Source of the DNA: an uncultured Clostridia bacterium
Lineage (GTDB): Bacteria; Bacillota; Clostridia; TANB77; CAG-508
Assembly (NCBI GenBank): GCA_944386325.1
Contig: CALXAP010000011.1
Coordinates: forward strand, 1 to 59,643
DNA: 59,643 nt
Direction of reading: 5' to 3'
The position numbers and the translations under genes were made by a program. The notes below the pieces were generated by a model that was not told where the DNA came from, did no database searches, and saw nothing but the letters and a program-made list of their open reading frames with translations. Below, one piece after another: positions 16,424-25,900 of the stretch (its first letter is position 1; every line of letters starts with the position of its first letter).

Positions 16424-17320
16424 ATGGAAGAAAACAAACTATCAATTCAAAATGAAATATCTAATGAAGAAATAAAAAATTTAATATATACAATAAGAGG
16501 AAAACAAGTAATGCTAGATAGTGATGTATCAAGACTTTTTAAGTATCAAACAAAAGACCTTAATAGAAATGTAAGAAATAATATAGAAAGATTTCCAGGA
16601 TACTATTGTTTTAAATTAACTAATGAAGAATATAAATATTTAAGGTGCAAAATTTTCACCTTAAACGAAAATGGACGAGGGCAACATAGAAAATATCTAC
16701 CATATGTATTTACTGAATATGGGATTACAATGCTTGCAGGCTTATTAAAAAGTGAAGTTGCTGTTAATGTAAGTATAAAAATTGTTAATTCATTTATAGA
16801 AATGAGAAAGTTTTTATCTGCTAATGGACAAGTCTTTGAAAGATTAACAAATATGGAATATAAATTACTAGAACATGACAAAAAATTTGATATAATATTT
16901 AATCAACTACAACATGAAGAAAATATAAAACAAAGAATATTTTTTCAAGGACAAATATACGATGCTTATAGTCTTATTGTCGATATTATAAAAAAAGCAA
17001 GTAAGAAGATTTTGATAATAGATAATTATGTTGATGATAGTGTTTTGAAAATGTTAGCTAAAAAGAAAAATAATGTAGAAGTAGTTATTTTAACATCTAA
17101 CAAAAGTAATATTCAAAATATAGATATTCAAAAATTTAATAAAGAATATCCTATTCTAAAAATTGCTAAAACAAATAAATTTCACGATAGATTTATTGTT
17201 TTAGATAATGAAGAAATGTATCATTTAGGTGCTTCTATAAAAGATTTGGGTAAAAAATGTTTTGGAATTAATAAAATAGAAGATAAAGAAATTGTAGGAA
17301 AAATTATAAAACTATACTAA
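16424..17320 (+). CDS. ORF6N-domain protein fused to a phospholipase-D-like domain
   Basis: A 298-residue protein. Residues about 14-105 match the phage ORF6N DNA-binding domain (YTIRGKQVMLDSDVSRLF ... NRNVRNNIERFP ... YVFTEYGITMLAGLL). After a short coiled region, residues about 180-298 resemble a PLD-like fold with one HxR(x)4D motif, H254-x-R256 to D261 (FHDRFIVLD), close to the HxK(x)4D catalytic motif. ORF6N is typical of phage antirepressors and mobile-element regulators; the PLD part might act as a nuclease or bind nucleic acid. Function is inference. It has its own consensus promoter and a poor ribosome site, and lies between repeats and a toxin-antitoxin pair. Confidence 0.75.
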   Translation: MEENKLSIQNEISNEEIKNLIYTIRGKQVMLDSDVSRLFKYQTKDLNRNVRNNIERFPGYYCFKLTNEEYKYLRCKIFTLNENGRGQHRKYLPYVFTEYGITMLAGLLKSEVAVNVSIKIVNSFIEMRKFLSANGQVFERLTNMEYKLLEHDKKFDIIFNQLQHEENIKQRIFFQGQIYDAYSLIVDIIKKASKKILIIDNYVDDSVLKMLAKKKNNVEVVILTSNKSNIQNIDIQKFNKEYPILKIAKTNKFHDRFIVLDNEEMYHLGASIKDLGKKCFGINKIEDKEIVGKIIKLY

Positions 17321-17517
17321 AATATACAAATTTTTCAATAAAATATGATAAAAAGTTTAGTATATTATTATCAGAAAATAAGCATAATATTATAAAAGAT
17401 AAAAATTATGGAGGTAATATATTTATGAAAATTCTGATTTTGTTAAAGAAAAAATAGATAATTATTTAAAATTTAAAACTAAAAAATATGCATATTTAGA
17501 TTTTGACTTTTAATGAA

Positions 17518-17572
17518 TATATACTCTAAAATCACTTTAAATAAGTAGTTTTAGAATTTTGTAGGAGTATAT
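17518..17572. terminator. Hairpin between converging genes
   Basis: ATATACTC (17518-17525) pairs with GAGTATAT (17565-17572), with CTAAAATCACT and AGTTTTAG continuing the stem imperfectly. It ends one base before the minus-strand PIN gene's stop, so it may stop both strands. In 17321-17517 I see only a GGAGG followed by a ten-codon ORF at 17424-17456, probably a gene remnant. Confidence 0.5.
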
Positions 17573-17971
17573 TTAGCAATATTTTTCTAAAAATTCAGTT
17601 GTATTCATTATTTCAGGTTTATCTATATCAATATCGTTAAAATCTTTATCACCTGTTATAAAAACATCAACATCTTCAATAATAGCTGTATGCAAAATAA
17701 TATAATCATACTTATCCCTTATCTTAAATAATTTATTTTCCAATGTAGTTGGAGAATAAACTAAAATAAAAGGAAAATCTTTTAAAAATTCATCTAAATC
17801 ATTTTGTGTTACTTTAAATTTTGTATCTACTAATTCTTTTAGTTCTTCAATTGTATAGGAGCAAATTACTATTTCGTGTTCTGTAGAAAGTTTGTAGATT
17901 AATTCATTCATCTTTTTACTCTTAAATATAAATGCTGAAACAAGAATGTTTGTGTCTAACATTACTTTCAT
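17573..17971 (-). CDS. PIN-domain toxin of a type II toxin-antitoxin pair
   Basis: A 132-residue PIN ribonuclease of the putative-toxin PIN family (COG1569-like). Acidic active-site residues are seen in VMLDTNILVSAF (Asp6), in the EELKELVDTK region, and in ITGDKDFNDI near residue 110. VapC-like toxins cleave RNA and are held inactive by the antitoxin encoded just upstream. The stop of the antitoxin gene is two bases before the toxin's ATG, so the two are co-translated. It lies in an accessory stretch next to the ORF6N gene. Confidence 0.88.
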   Translation of the reverse strand: MKVMLDTNILVSAFIFKSKKMNELIYKLSTEHEIVICSYTIEELKELVDTKFKVTQNDLDEFLKDFPFILVYSPTTLENKLFKIRDKYDYIILHTAIIEDVDVFITGDKDFNDIDIDKPEIMNTTEFLEKYC

Positions 17972-17972
17972 A

Positions 17973-18230
17973 CTAATCCTTCTTTCTATTTTTTCTAAAT
18001 TCTTTTATCATTTTTACAACATCTTCTTCTGTTTCTAAGTTAAGTCTTTCTGCCTCGCCATCAAATGCATCTTGTATTTTTTCTAGTGCAAGCATAGCTG
18101 AATTTTTAATAACTATATCATTACCCTTTTTTATAAAAAGAATTTTACTTCCTTCCTTCAAACCTAACAATTCTCTGATTGATTTTGGAATAGTTACTTG
18201 TCCTTTTGTAGTTACTTTTGCTAATTCCAT
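17973..18230 (-). CDS. AbrB/MazE-family antitoxin
   Basis: An 85-residue protein whose N-terminal half is a SpoVT-AbrB swapped-hairpin DNA-binding domain (KVTTKGQVTIPKSIRELLG then LKEGSKILFIKKGND). The C-terminal tail, rich in Glu and Lys, would bind and mask the PIN toxin. Ribosome site AGGAAGTG precedes the ATG. Such antitoxins repress their own promoter; the direct repeat just downstream of the -10 box is a candidate operator. Confidence 0.9.
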   Translation of the reverse strand: MELAKVTTKGQVTIPKSIRELLGLKEGSKILFIKKGNDIVIKNSAMLALEKIQDAFDGEAERLNLETEEDVVKMIKEFRKNRKKD

Positions 18231-18270
18231 AAAATCACTTCCTTTCTCATTTCTTACTTTCCTTACTTTT

Positions 18271-18299
18271 ATTATATGATATTTTTTTTATTTTATCAA
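18271..18299 (-). promoter_or_regulatory. Minus-strand promoter of the antitoxin-toxin operon
   Basis: Read on the minus strand: TTGATA (18299-18294), 17 bases, TATAAT (18276-18271). Just downstream, at 18250-18270, AAAGTAAGGAAAGTAAG is a direct repeat suitable for antitoxin binding. Confidence 0.8.
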
Positions 18300-18325
18300 T
18301 ATTTTTAATAATTTTTATTGAAATA

Positions 18326-18440
18326 TTATTATATCAAATTCTATAAACCATAATATAGAAAAAATTAAATATAAGATGTAGGGACCGAACAGTGTTCGCC
18401 CGTTCTACAGAGCTATTTCTCAAAAAAACTGAAAATATTA
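18326..18440. repeat. REP-like dispersed repeat (longer form)
   Basis: TTATTATATCAAATTCTATA ... then GTAGGGACCGAACAGTGTTCG, CCCGTTCTACAGAGC and TATTTCTCAAAAAAACTGA. The copy at 27920-28024 shares both halves, about 110 bases, which shows that the repeat unit extends upstream of the GTAGGG core. Confidence 0.75.
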
Positions 18441-18487
18441 ATTCTGCCTCTGAATAGTTATATTTATACATATAGAAGAATTAAATC

Positions 18488-18516
18488 TTGTTTTTAAATT
18501 ATTCATATGTTAAAAT
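18488..18516 (+). promoter_or_regulatory. Probable promoter of lepA
   Basis: TTGTTT (18488-18493), 17 bases, TAAAAT (18511-18516), 25 bases before the ATG. Confidence 0.55.
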
Positions 18517-18540
18517 ATATTTTAATTTATGGAGGAGAGT

Positions 18541-20355
18541 ATGAATAAAAAACAGGATAATATAAGAAATTTTAGTATAATAGCACATATAGATCATGGT
18601 AAATCAACTTTAGCAGATAGAATAATAGAAATGACAGGAGCACTATCACAAAGAGAGATGGAATCACAAGTTCTTGACAATATGGAAATAGAAAGAGAAA
18701 GAGGAATTACAATTAAAGCACAAGCTGTTAGGATGAAATATAAATCAGATGATGGAAATGAATATATATTTAATTTAATAGACACACCAGGTCATGTTGA
18801 TTTTAATTATGAAGTTTCAAGGAGTTTAGCTGCATGCGAAGGTGCTGTTTTAGTTGTAGATAGCAGTCAGGGAATAGAAGCACAAACACTAGCTAATGTA
18901 TATTTAGCTTTAGATAATAATTTAGAAATAATTCCTGTAATAAACAAAATTGACTTACCTAATGCAAGACCTGATGAGGTAAAAAAAGAAATTGAAGATG
19001 TTATAGGTATACCAGCAGAAGATGCTCCATGTATATCTGCTAAAACAGGTCTAAATGTAAAACAAGTTTTAGAAAGAATTGTTACAGATATACCTGCACC
19101 AAATGGAAATGTAGATGCACCACTTCAATGTTTGATTTTTGATTCATTTTATGACAATTATAAAGGTGCAGTTAGTTATGTTAGAGTAAAAAATGGAAAA
19201 GTCACAGATGGCGATGAAATTCTATTTATGGCAACAGGTAAAAAATTTATTGTAACAGAAGTAGGATATTTTGGAGCTGGAAGGTACATACCAACTGATT
19301 CTTTGGAAGCGGGTGAAGTTGGATATATTGCAGCAAGTGTAAAGAATGTCTCAGATGTACATGTTGGAGATACAATCACAAAAACTGAAAATATGGCTAA
19401 AGAACCATTGCCAGGATATAAAAAAGCAAATTCAATGGTATATTGTGGTTTATATCCTTTAGATGGAAGCGAATATGACAATTTAAAATTAGCTTTAGAA
19501 AAATTAAAGTTAAATGATGCAGCACTTGAATATGAACCAGAAACATCTATTGCGTTAGGTTTTGGATTTAGATGTGGATTTTTAGGGTTACTACATTTAG
19601 AGATAGTTCAAGAAAGATTAGATAGAGAATTTAATTTAGGTTTAATTACTACAGCACCATCTGTTATATATAAGGTTCATAAAACAAATGGAGAAGTAAT
19701 AGACTTATATAATCCAGCAGATTTACCAAAATCAGCTGAAATTAGCTTTATGGAAGAACCAATAGTAAAAGCAGAAATAATGTTACCAAGAGATTTTGTA
19801 GGTAATGTTATGAAAGTATGTCAAGATAGAAGAGGAATTTATATAGATATGAAATATCTTGATCAGAATAGAGTTATTTTAGAATATGAATTACCATTAA
19901 ATGAAATTATATATGATTTTTTTGATACATTAAAATCAAAAACAAAAGGTTATGCATCATTTGATTATGAGTTTAAAGAGTATAGAAAATCAAATTTAGT
20001 AAAATTGGATATACATATAAATGGTCAGCCTGTAGATGCCTTATCTTTTATTGTTCACAAAGATACTGCATATGAAAGAGGCAAAAAAATGATAGAGAAA
20101 TTAAAAACAGTAATACCAAGACAATTATTTGAAATTCCATTACAGGCTGTTATAGGTGGAAAAATAATTGCAAGAGAAACAATTTCTGCTATGAGAAAAG
20201 ATGTACTAGCAAAATGTTATGGTGGAGATATAACAAGAAAAAAGAAATTATTAGAAAAACAGAAAAAAGGTAAGAAAAAAATGAGACAAATTGGAAGTGT
20301 AGAAATACCACAAGAAGCATTTTTGTCTGTCCTAAAATTAGATGATGATAAATAG
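18541..20355 (+). CDS. lepA: Elongation factor 4 (LepA)
   Basis: A 604-residue translational GTPase that acts on stalled or mis-translocated ribosomes. G1 is [14 protein letters not shown]2 region RERGIT, G3 DTPGHVDF, G4 NKIDLP, G5 SAKTG. The C-terminal domain with [18 protein letters not shown] is specific to LepA. The start is ATG 18541, since GGAGGA at 18531 precedes it; an in-frame ATG at 18529 overlaps that site. Normal length. A methyltransferase gene follows 40 bases later. Confidence 0.96.
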   Translation: MNKKQDNIRNFSIIAHIDHGKSTLADRIIEMTGALSQREMESQVLDNMEIERERGITIKAQAVRMKYKSDDGNEYIFNLIDTPGHVDFNYEVSRSLAACEGAVLVVDSSQGIEAQTLANVYLALDNNLEIIPVINKIDLPNARPDEVKKEIEDVIGIPAEDAPCISAKTGLNVKQVLERIVTDIPAPNGNVDAPLQCLIFDSFYDNYKGAVSYVRVKNGKVTDGDEILFMATGKKFIVTEVGYFGAGRYIPTDSLEAGEVGYIAASVKNVSDVHVGDTITKTENMAKEPLPGYKKANSMVYCGLYPLDGSEYDNLKLALEKLKLNDAALEYEPETSIALGFGFRCGFLGLLHLEIVQERLDREFNLGLITTAPSVIYKVHKTNGEVIDLYNPADLPKSAEISFMEEPIVKAEIMLPRDFVGNVMKVCQDRRGIYIDMKYLDQNRVILEYELPLNEIIYDFFDTLKSKTKGYASFDYEFKEYRKSNLVKLDIHINGQPVDALSFIVHKDTAYERGKKMIEKLKTVIPRQLFEIPLQAVIGGKIIARETISAMRKDVLAKCYGGDITRKKKLLEKQKKGKKKMRQIGSVEIPQEAFLSVLKLDDDK

Positions 20356-20395
20356 AAAAATAAAAATAGAGCTAAATTGTTCGGAGGTATGTAAT

Positions 20396-21139
20396 GTGAA
20401 AGAAGAATATAATGATAAAATCGAAGGAAGAAATGCTGTTATAGAATTATTAAATTCTGGAAGAGATATTAATAAGATTTTTATACAAAACGGTGAAAAA
20501 CATGGTTCGATTAATAAAATAATATCAATAGCAAAAGAGAAAAAAATAATTATAAATAAAGTAGACAAAATAAAAATGGATGCTATATCTGAAACTAAAA
20601 GACATCAAGGAGTTATAGCTATTGTTGCACCATATAATTATTCTGCTGTAGATGATATTATAGAATATGCACATAGTAAAAACGAAGAACCATTTATATT
20701 AATACTAGATGGAATTGAAGATGTTCATAATTTAGGTTCAATAATTAGGACTGCAGAAACTGCAGGGGTACATGGAATTATAATTCCAAAAAGAAGAGCA
20801 GCAAGTGTTAATGCAACTGTTGCTAAGACTTCTGCTGGAGCAATTGAGTATATGAAAATTGCAAGAGTGAATAATTTAAATGATACTATAAAAAAATTAA
20901 AAGAAGAAGGATTATGGATTATTGGAACAGAAATGAATGCTAAAACAAAATATTATAACCAAGATTTAAAAGGACCTATAGCAATTGTTATAGGAAATGA
21001 AGGAACAGGAATTAGTAATTTAGTTAAAAAAAATTGCGATATATTAATAAATATTCCTATGAAAGGAAAAATAAATTCGTTAAATGCATCAGTATCAACA
21101 GGTATAATATTATATGAAACATTAAAACAAAGAGGATAA
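20396..21139 (+). CDS. rlmB: 23S rRNA/tRNA 2'-O-ribose methyltransferase, TrmH/SpoU family (RlmB type)
   Basis: A 247-residue SPOUT methyltransferase. An N-terminal RNA-binding part begins KIEGRNAVIELLNSGRDINK; the SAM-binding knot carries NLGSIIRTAETAGVHG, AIVIGNEGTGIS and NIPMKGKINSLNASVSTGI, the three family motifs. GTG 20396 is chosen because CGGAGG is about ten bases upstream; a longer frame runs back into lepA. The stop lies inside a perfect hairpin. The family is certain; whether the target is G2251 of 23S rRNA is inferred. Confidence 0.9.
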   Translation: MKEEYNDKIEGRNAVIELLNSGRDINKIFIQNGEKHGSINKIISIAKEKKIIINKVDKIKMDAISETKRHQGVIAIVAPYNYSAVDDIIEYAHSKNEEPFILILDGIEDVHNLGSIIRTAETAGVHGIIIPKRRAASVNATVAKTSAGAIEYMKIARVNNLNDTIKKLKEEGLWIIGTEMNAKTKYYNQDLKGPIAIVIGNEGTGISNLVKKNCDILINIPMKGKINSLNASVSTGIILYETLKQRG

Positions 21140-21160
21140 ACAATCGTTTATCCTCTTTGT
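21127..21160. terminator. Perfect 15-bp bidirectional terminator
   Basis: ACAAAGAGGATAAAC (21127-21141), loop AATC, GTTTATCCTCTTTGT (21146-21160). The stem includes the rlmB stop codon and serves the converging minus-strand gene as well. Confidence 0.85.
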
Positions 21161-21165
21161 TAATT

Positions 21166-21501
21166 CTAAAGTTCAGCAACTAAAGGTTGAACTTTAGGTA
21201 CAGCTAAGGTCCCATAGGCTTTTTGACCTTTTATCTCCAACATGGTAAACCATGGGAAAATTTTATAAGATATATTATTTTTATTACATATCTCTTTTAA
21301 ATTTTCACTTGGAGAAAAATCCACAGTAATTCTAGCAAATCCTTTTTTTGAAACTTCTGTTGTGAGCAGATTTTGTAATTCTGATTTAAAAATCTTAATT
21401 TTTTCAGGCTTTTCCTTTTCCTGAAATAATTGATTAACAAACCAGTTAGTTCCTTTTACTATTGCCATATTTGTTGAATCTTTTGTTGTTATTGTAGCCA
21501 A
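21166..21501 (-). CDS. Hypothetical protein, 111 residues
   Basis: No family recognised. The sequence is soluble, with mixed alpha/beta pattern (FKSELQNLLTTEV, FARITVDFSP, YKIFPWFTMLEIKG) and no membrane segment or Cys. TTG 21501 is preferred: AGGAG lies eight bases upstream, whereas a GTG at 21510 overlaps it. It has its own strong promoter and is transcribed against its neighbours, so it is an independent unit between two bidirectional signals. Confidence 0.7.
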   Translation of the reverse strand: MATITTKDSTNMAIVKGTNWFVNQLFQEKEKPEKIKIFKSELQNLLTTEVSKKGFARITVDFSPSENLKEICNKNNISYKIFPWFTMLEIKGQKAYGTLAVPKVQPLVAEL

Positions 21502-21543
21502 TGAAACCACTCCTAAGTATATAATATTTGTTTAACAAAATAT

Positions 21544-21572
21544 ATTATAATCCATTTCTTGGAAAAAGTCAA
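21544..21572 (-). promoter_or_regulatory. Minus-strand promoter of the hypothetical gene
   Basis: Read on the minus strand: TTGACT (21572-21567), 17 bases, TATAAT (21549-21544). Confidence 0.8.
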
Positions 21573-21724
21573 CATAATATTTAAAAATGGCAAAAAATTT
21601 GAGGTATGATAATTAAAATAAATAATTACAAAATATTAATATTAATATAGGTAATAAATTGGTAGAAAATATTGATAAATAAGGAAAATTTTGATATAAA
21701 TATATTATGGGGGATAATATATTT

Positions 21725-22168
21725 ATGTTTAATTTAAATGATTTACTAATGCAATATACTAATGATAAAGAAAATTTAATTATTATTTTAAAAGAAATAC
21801 AAAATATAAATGGTTATATATCACAGGATAATATAAAGGAATTAAGCAATTTTTTTAAAATAAAAGAAAATGAGATTTTAGCAATAATAAAATTTAATAA
21901 ATATTTATCATTAAACAAAAAAGGAAAAATTTTAATAAAAGTTTGCAATGGACCAATGTGTACAAAAAAAGGTTCAAATTTCTTAATAAAGAAAATAGAA
22001 AAAATACTTGATATAAAAGAAGGAGAAACAACTAAAGATGGAAAATTTAGTTTAGAAACAAAAAATTGTTTTAAAAAGTGTGGTAATGCTCCTAATGTAG
22101 AAATTAATGGACATTTATATAGTAATGTTACAGAAGATGAAATTGTGAATTTATTAAAAAAATTCTAA
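21725..22168 (+). CDS. Stand-alone thioredoxin-fold [2Fe-2S] protein, NuoE/HndA-like
   Basis: A 147-residue protein resembling the 24-kDa subunit of NADH dehydrogenases and bidirectional hydrogenases. The N-terminal helical part (NLIIILKEIQNINGYIS) and the four Cys ligands are present: CNGPMC and NCFKKCGNAP. In such proteins the cluster passes electrons to or from the NuoF/HydB flavoprotein. None of those partners is in the window; the next genes encode an ABC transporter. ATG 21725 is preferred since GGGGGA lies ten bases upstream; an ATG at 21707 overlaps that site. Confidence 0.82.
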   Translation: MFNLNDLLMQYTNDKENLIIILKEIQNINGYISQDNIKELSNFFKIKENEILAIIKFNKYLSLNKKGKILIKVCNGPMCTKKGSNFLIKKIEKILDIKEGETTKDGKFSLETKNCFKKCGNAPNVEINGHLYSNVTEDEIVNLLKKF

Positions 22169-22186
22169 GTGAAAGTAGGTGGTAAT

Positions 22187-22888
22187 ATGGCATATATTGA
22201 ATTTAAAGATGTAGTTAAAGAATATAAAATGGGTGAAATAATAATAAAAGCTTTAAATAATACTAATTTTCAAATAGATAAGGGAGAATTAGTAATTATT
22301 GTTGGACCTAGTGGAGCAGGAAAAACTACAGCATTAAACATATTGGGAGGAATGGATAATGCAACTTCAGGAAGAGTAATTATTGACAACAAAGATATTA
22401 CATATTTTAAAGAAAAAGAATTAATAAAATATAGAAGAGAAGATATAGGATTTGTATTTCAGTTTTATAATTTAGTACCTAACCTAACTGCTTTAGAAAA
22501 TGTTGAACTTGCAACAGAAATTTGTAAAGACTCATTAAACCCTGTTGAGATATTAAAAAAAGTAGGACTTGAAGATAGAATGAAGAATTTTCCTTCACAA
22601 TTATCAGGAGGAGAGCAACAACGTGTAGCAATTGCAAGAGCAATAGCTAAAAATCCAAAGATATTGCTATGTGATGAACCAACAGGTGCACTTGATTATA
22701 ATACAGGTAAACAGATATTACAATTATTACAAGATACTGCGAGAAAAGAAAAAATGACAGTTATAATAATAACACATAATGCAGCTATTGCACCAATGGC
22801 AGATAAAGTAATTCATTTTAAAAATGGAACTGTTAGTAATATACAAGTAAACGAGTACCCAAAACCGATATCAGAAATTGAATGGTAA
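22187..22888 (+). CDS. ABC transporter ATP-binding protein, MacB/LolD-like
   Basis: A 233-residue nucleotide-binding subunit. Walker [10 protein letters not shown]-loop FQFYNLV, signature [10 protein letters not shown], Walker [13 protein letters not shown] and the H-loop ITHN are all present. The [14 protein letters not shown] stretch is typical of the MacB/LolD/FtsE-like mechanotransmitter group. ATG 22187 is chosen because AGGTGG lies just upstream; a longer GTG start at 22169 overlaps it. The partner permease begins 53 bases downstream. Confidence 0.93.
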   Translation: MAYIEFKDVVKEYKMGEIIIKALNNTNFQIDKGELVIIVGPSGAGKTTALNILGGMDNATSGRVIIDNKDITYFKEKELIKYRREDIGFVFQFYNLVPNLTALENVELATEICKDSLNPVEILKKVGLEDRMKNFPSQLSGGEQQRVAIARAIAKNPKILLCDEPTGALDYNTGKQILQLLQDTARKEKMTVIIITHNAAIAPMADKVIHFKNGTVSNIQVNEYPKPISEIEW

Positions 22889-22941
22889 AAATTAATTATT
22901 AAAAATCACTAAAATATTGAAAGAGAAAGGAGGTAAAATAT

Positions 22942-25900
22942 ATGAGAGCTTTAAACAAAGATAATATAAAAGAGATAAAAAATTCCTTTAAAAGATTTGT
23001 ATCTATTTTAGTGATAGTATTATTGGGAGTAGGTTTTTTTGCAGGAATAAAAGCAACAAGTCCAGATATGCAAGAGACCTTAAACAAATACTATGAAGAT
23101 AATAATGTATTTGATGTTGAAGTTATTTCAACTTTAGGATTAACAAATAGCGATATTGAAGAAATAAGGAAAATAGATGGAGTAGAAGAAGTTGAGGGTG
23201 CATATAGTACAGATGCAATAGTTAGTATTGGAGAAAATGAATATGTAGCAAAATTACATACTTTGCCAGAAAATATAAATAAAATAGATATTGTTCAAGG
23301 AAGATTGCCACAAAGTGAAAATGAATGTGTAGTTGAAGAAAGATTTATAGAAGGTACAGGGAAAAATATTGGAGATACAATAGAATTTAATATTGAAGAT
23401 AATGAAGAAGGAGAAAATGTATTAAATATTAATAAAATGATAATAGTAGGAACAATTAAGTCTCCATTATACATATCAAACGAAAGAGGATCTAGTCAAT
23501 TAGGTGCTGGAAAGATAAATTATTATGTATATTTGCCAAAAGAAGTTATAAATTCAGATATCTATACTGAATTGTACATTTGTATAAATTCAGAAAATTT
23601 ATCTAGTTTTTCAAATAAATATGATGATAAAATAGAAGTATTAAAAAATAACATAGAAGAAATTGCAGATGTAAGAAAAGAAGCTAGATATAACGAATTA
23701 AAAGATGAGGCAAATGCTGAAGTAGATAAAGCACAAAAGGAACTTGATGATAAAAAAGCAGAAGCACAACAGCAGATAGATGAAGCCCAGGCTGAAATAG
23801 ATAATGCAAAAAATGAATTAGAAGATGCAAGAAATAAAATAAGTGATTCAGAAAGTGAGTTAAAAACAAGTAGACAAAAAGCTAATAATGAGTTCGCATC
23901 AGCAGAAAATAAAATTGCTGAAGCAAAAAGTGAAATTGAAAGTAAAGAAAAAGCTCTAGAAAATGCAAAAGCAGAACTAAGTAATAAAACATCAGAAGCA
24001 GAGGCTGGAATAGCTAGTATCGAAGAAGGAATTAGTCAAATAGATGAAAATATAGTTATGTTAGAACAACAAAAAGAGCAATTAGAAGCAATGGGACAGG
24101 ATACAACTCAAATACAAAATGCTATTCAAGAAGCTAATAATAAAAAAATAGAGTTGCAAAATCAAAAAACTAGTATACAAAATCAATTAGATGATGCAAA
24201 AGCACAAATAGAATCAGGAGAGAAACAACTAAATGATGCAAAGCAGCAGTTAGAAGAACAAGAAAATACATTAAACAGTGAAAAAAATAGTACATATAGA
24301 CAACTTGCAAATGCACAAAGTGAAATAGATAAAGCAAAACAAGAATTAGTTGATGGAGAAAATGAAATAAAAGAAGGAGAAAGTGAATTAGAAACTAAGA
24401 AACAAGAGGCACAGCAAGAAATAGACGAAGCACAAGCTAAAATAGATGACGCAAGGGATAAAGTAAATGAAATAAAAAAACCAGATTGGTACATATTAGA
24501 TAGAGATTCTAATACAGGATATGTCTCATATTCACAAGATACAGAAAGAATAGCAAATATAGGTAAAGTATTTCCTGTAGTATTCTTCGTTGTAGCAGCT
24601 TTAATAAGTTTAACTTCAATGACTAGAATGGTAGAGGAACAAAGAACACAAATAGGTACATTAAAAGCATTAGGATATAATAAATTGCAAATAGCAAGTA
24701 AATATATTTTATATGCATTATCAGCAACTGTAATAGGTTCAATATTAGGTATGTTTGTAGGATTTTATACAATTCCAGTAGTTATTTTTAATATGTATAG
24801 AATGATGTATGATGTGCCAGAATTTATACAAGAATTTAATTCAGTTTATGCAATTGGAGGACTAGTAATTGCACTACTTTGTACAGTAGGAGCTACAATA
24901 TATTCTTGTACAAGAGAGTTAAGAAGTACACCATCAGTATTGATGAGACCAAAAGCACCAAAAGTAGGAAAAAAGGTTTTATTAGAAAGAATAAATTTCA
25001 TATGGTCAAGATTAAAATTTACACAAAAAGTAACAGTTAGAAATATTTTTAGATATAAGAAAAGATTTTTAATGACTATTATAGGAATTGCAGGATGTAC
25101 TGCATTGATAGTAGCTGGTTTTGGACTAAGAGGTTCTGTAGGAAGACTTATTCCATTACAATATGGAGAAATATTCAAATATGATTTATCTATTTCTTTT
25201 AATGATGATACTTCAAGAGAAGATATAGATGAAAGTTTTAAAAATATAGAAAATTTAGAAGAGATAGAAAAAGCAATAAAAATAAATCTCCAATATATAG
25301 ATATATTAGATAAAAACAACAAAAATGATATACAATTGATAATTCCGGAAAATGTAAATGAATTTAATAATTATGTAATGTTGCAAAATGAGAAAACAAA
25401 AGATAACTATATATTAAATGATGAAGGAGTTATAATAACTCAGAAATTATCTGAGCTATTAGATATAAATATAGGAGATACAATTAAAATTGAAAATAGT
25501 AATGATGTAGTTGCAGATGTTAAAGTTGTAGGAATTACTAGAAACTATTTAATGCACTATATGTATATGAGTCCAGAATTTTATAATAAAATATATGGTG
25601 AAAATGTAAAATATAATACAATTTATACAATAGATAAATCTTTAAGTAGAGAGCAAGAAGATATACTGGGAAAAAAGATTTTAGAAGATAGTAATGTTTC
25701 AAATATAAGTTTTATTTCTGTTACAAAAGGATTGTTTGATGATGTTATGAAGAATATGATCTTTGTTGTTTTCATACTTATTATTTCAGCTGGTTTACTC
25801 GCTTTTGTAGTATTGTATAATTTGTCAAATGTAAATATAAGTGAAAGAATTAGAGAATTGGCAACAATTAAAGTTTTAGGTTTTTATAATAAAGAAGTTT

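Noticed and set aside
17424..17456. A ten-codon ORF with a good GGAGG site after the ORF6N gene
   Set aside because: Too short to support as a gene; more likely a remnant of a deleted gene.
24183..24494. Minus-strand Ser/Cys-rich frame within the coiled-coil permease
   Set aside because: It is the complement of repeated Ala/Glu/Gln codons and has no start signals.
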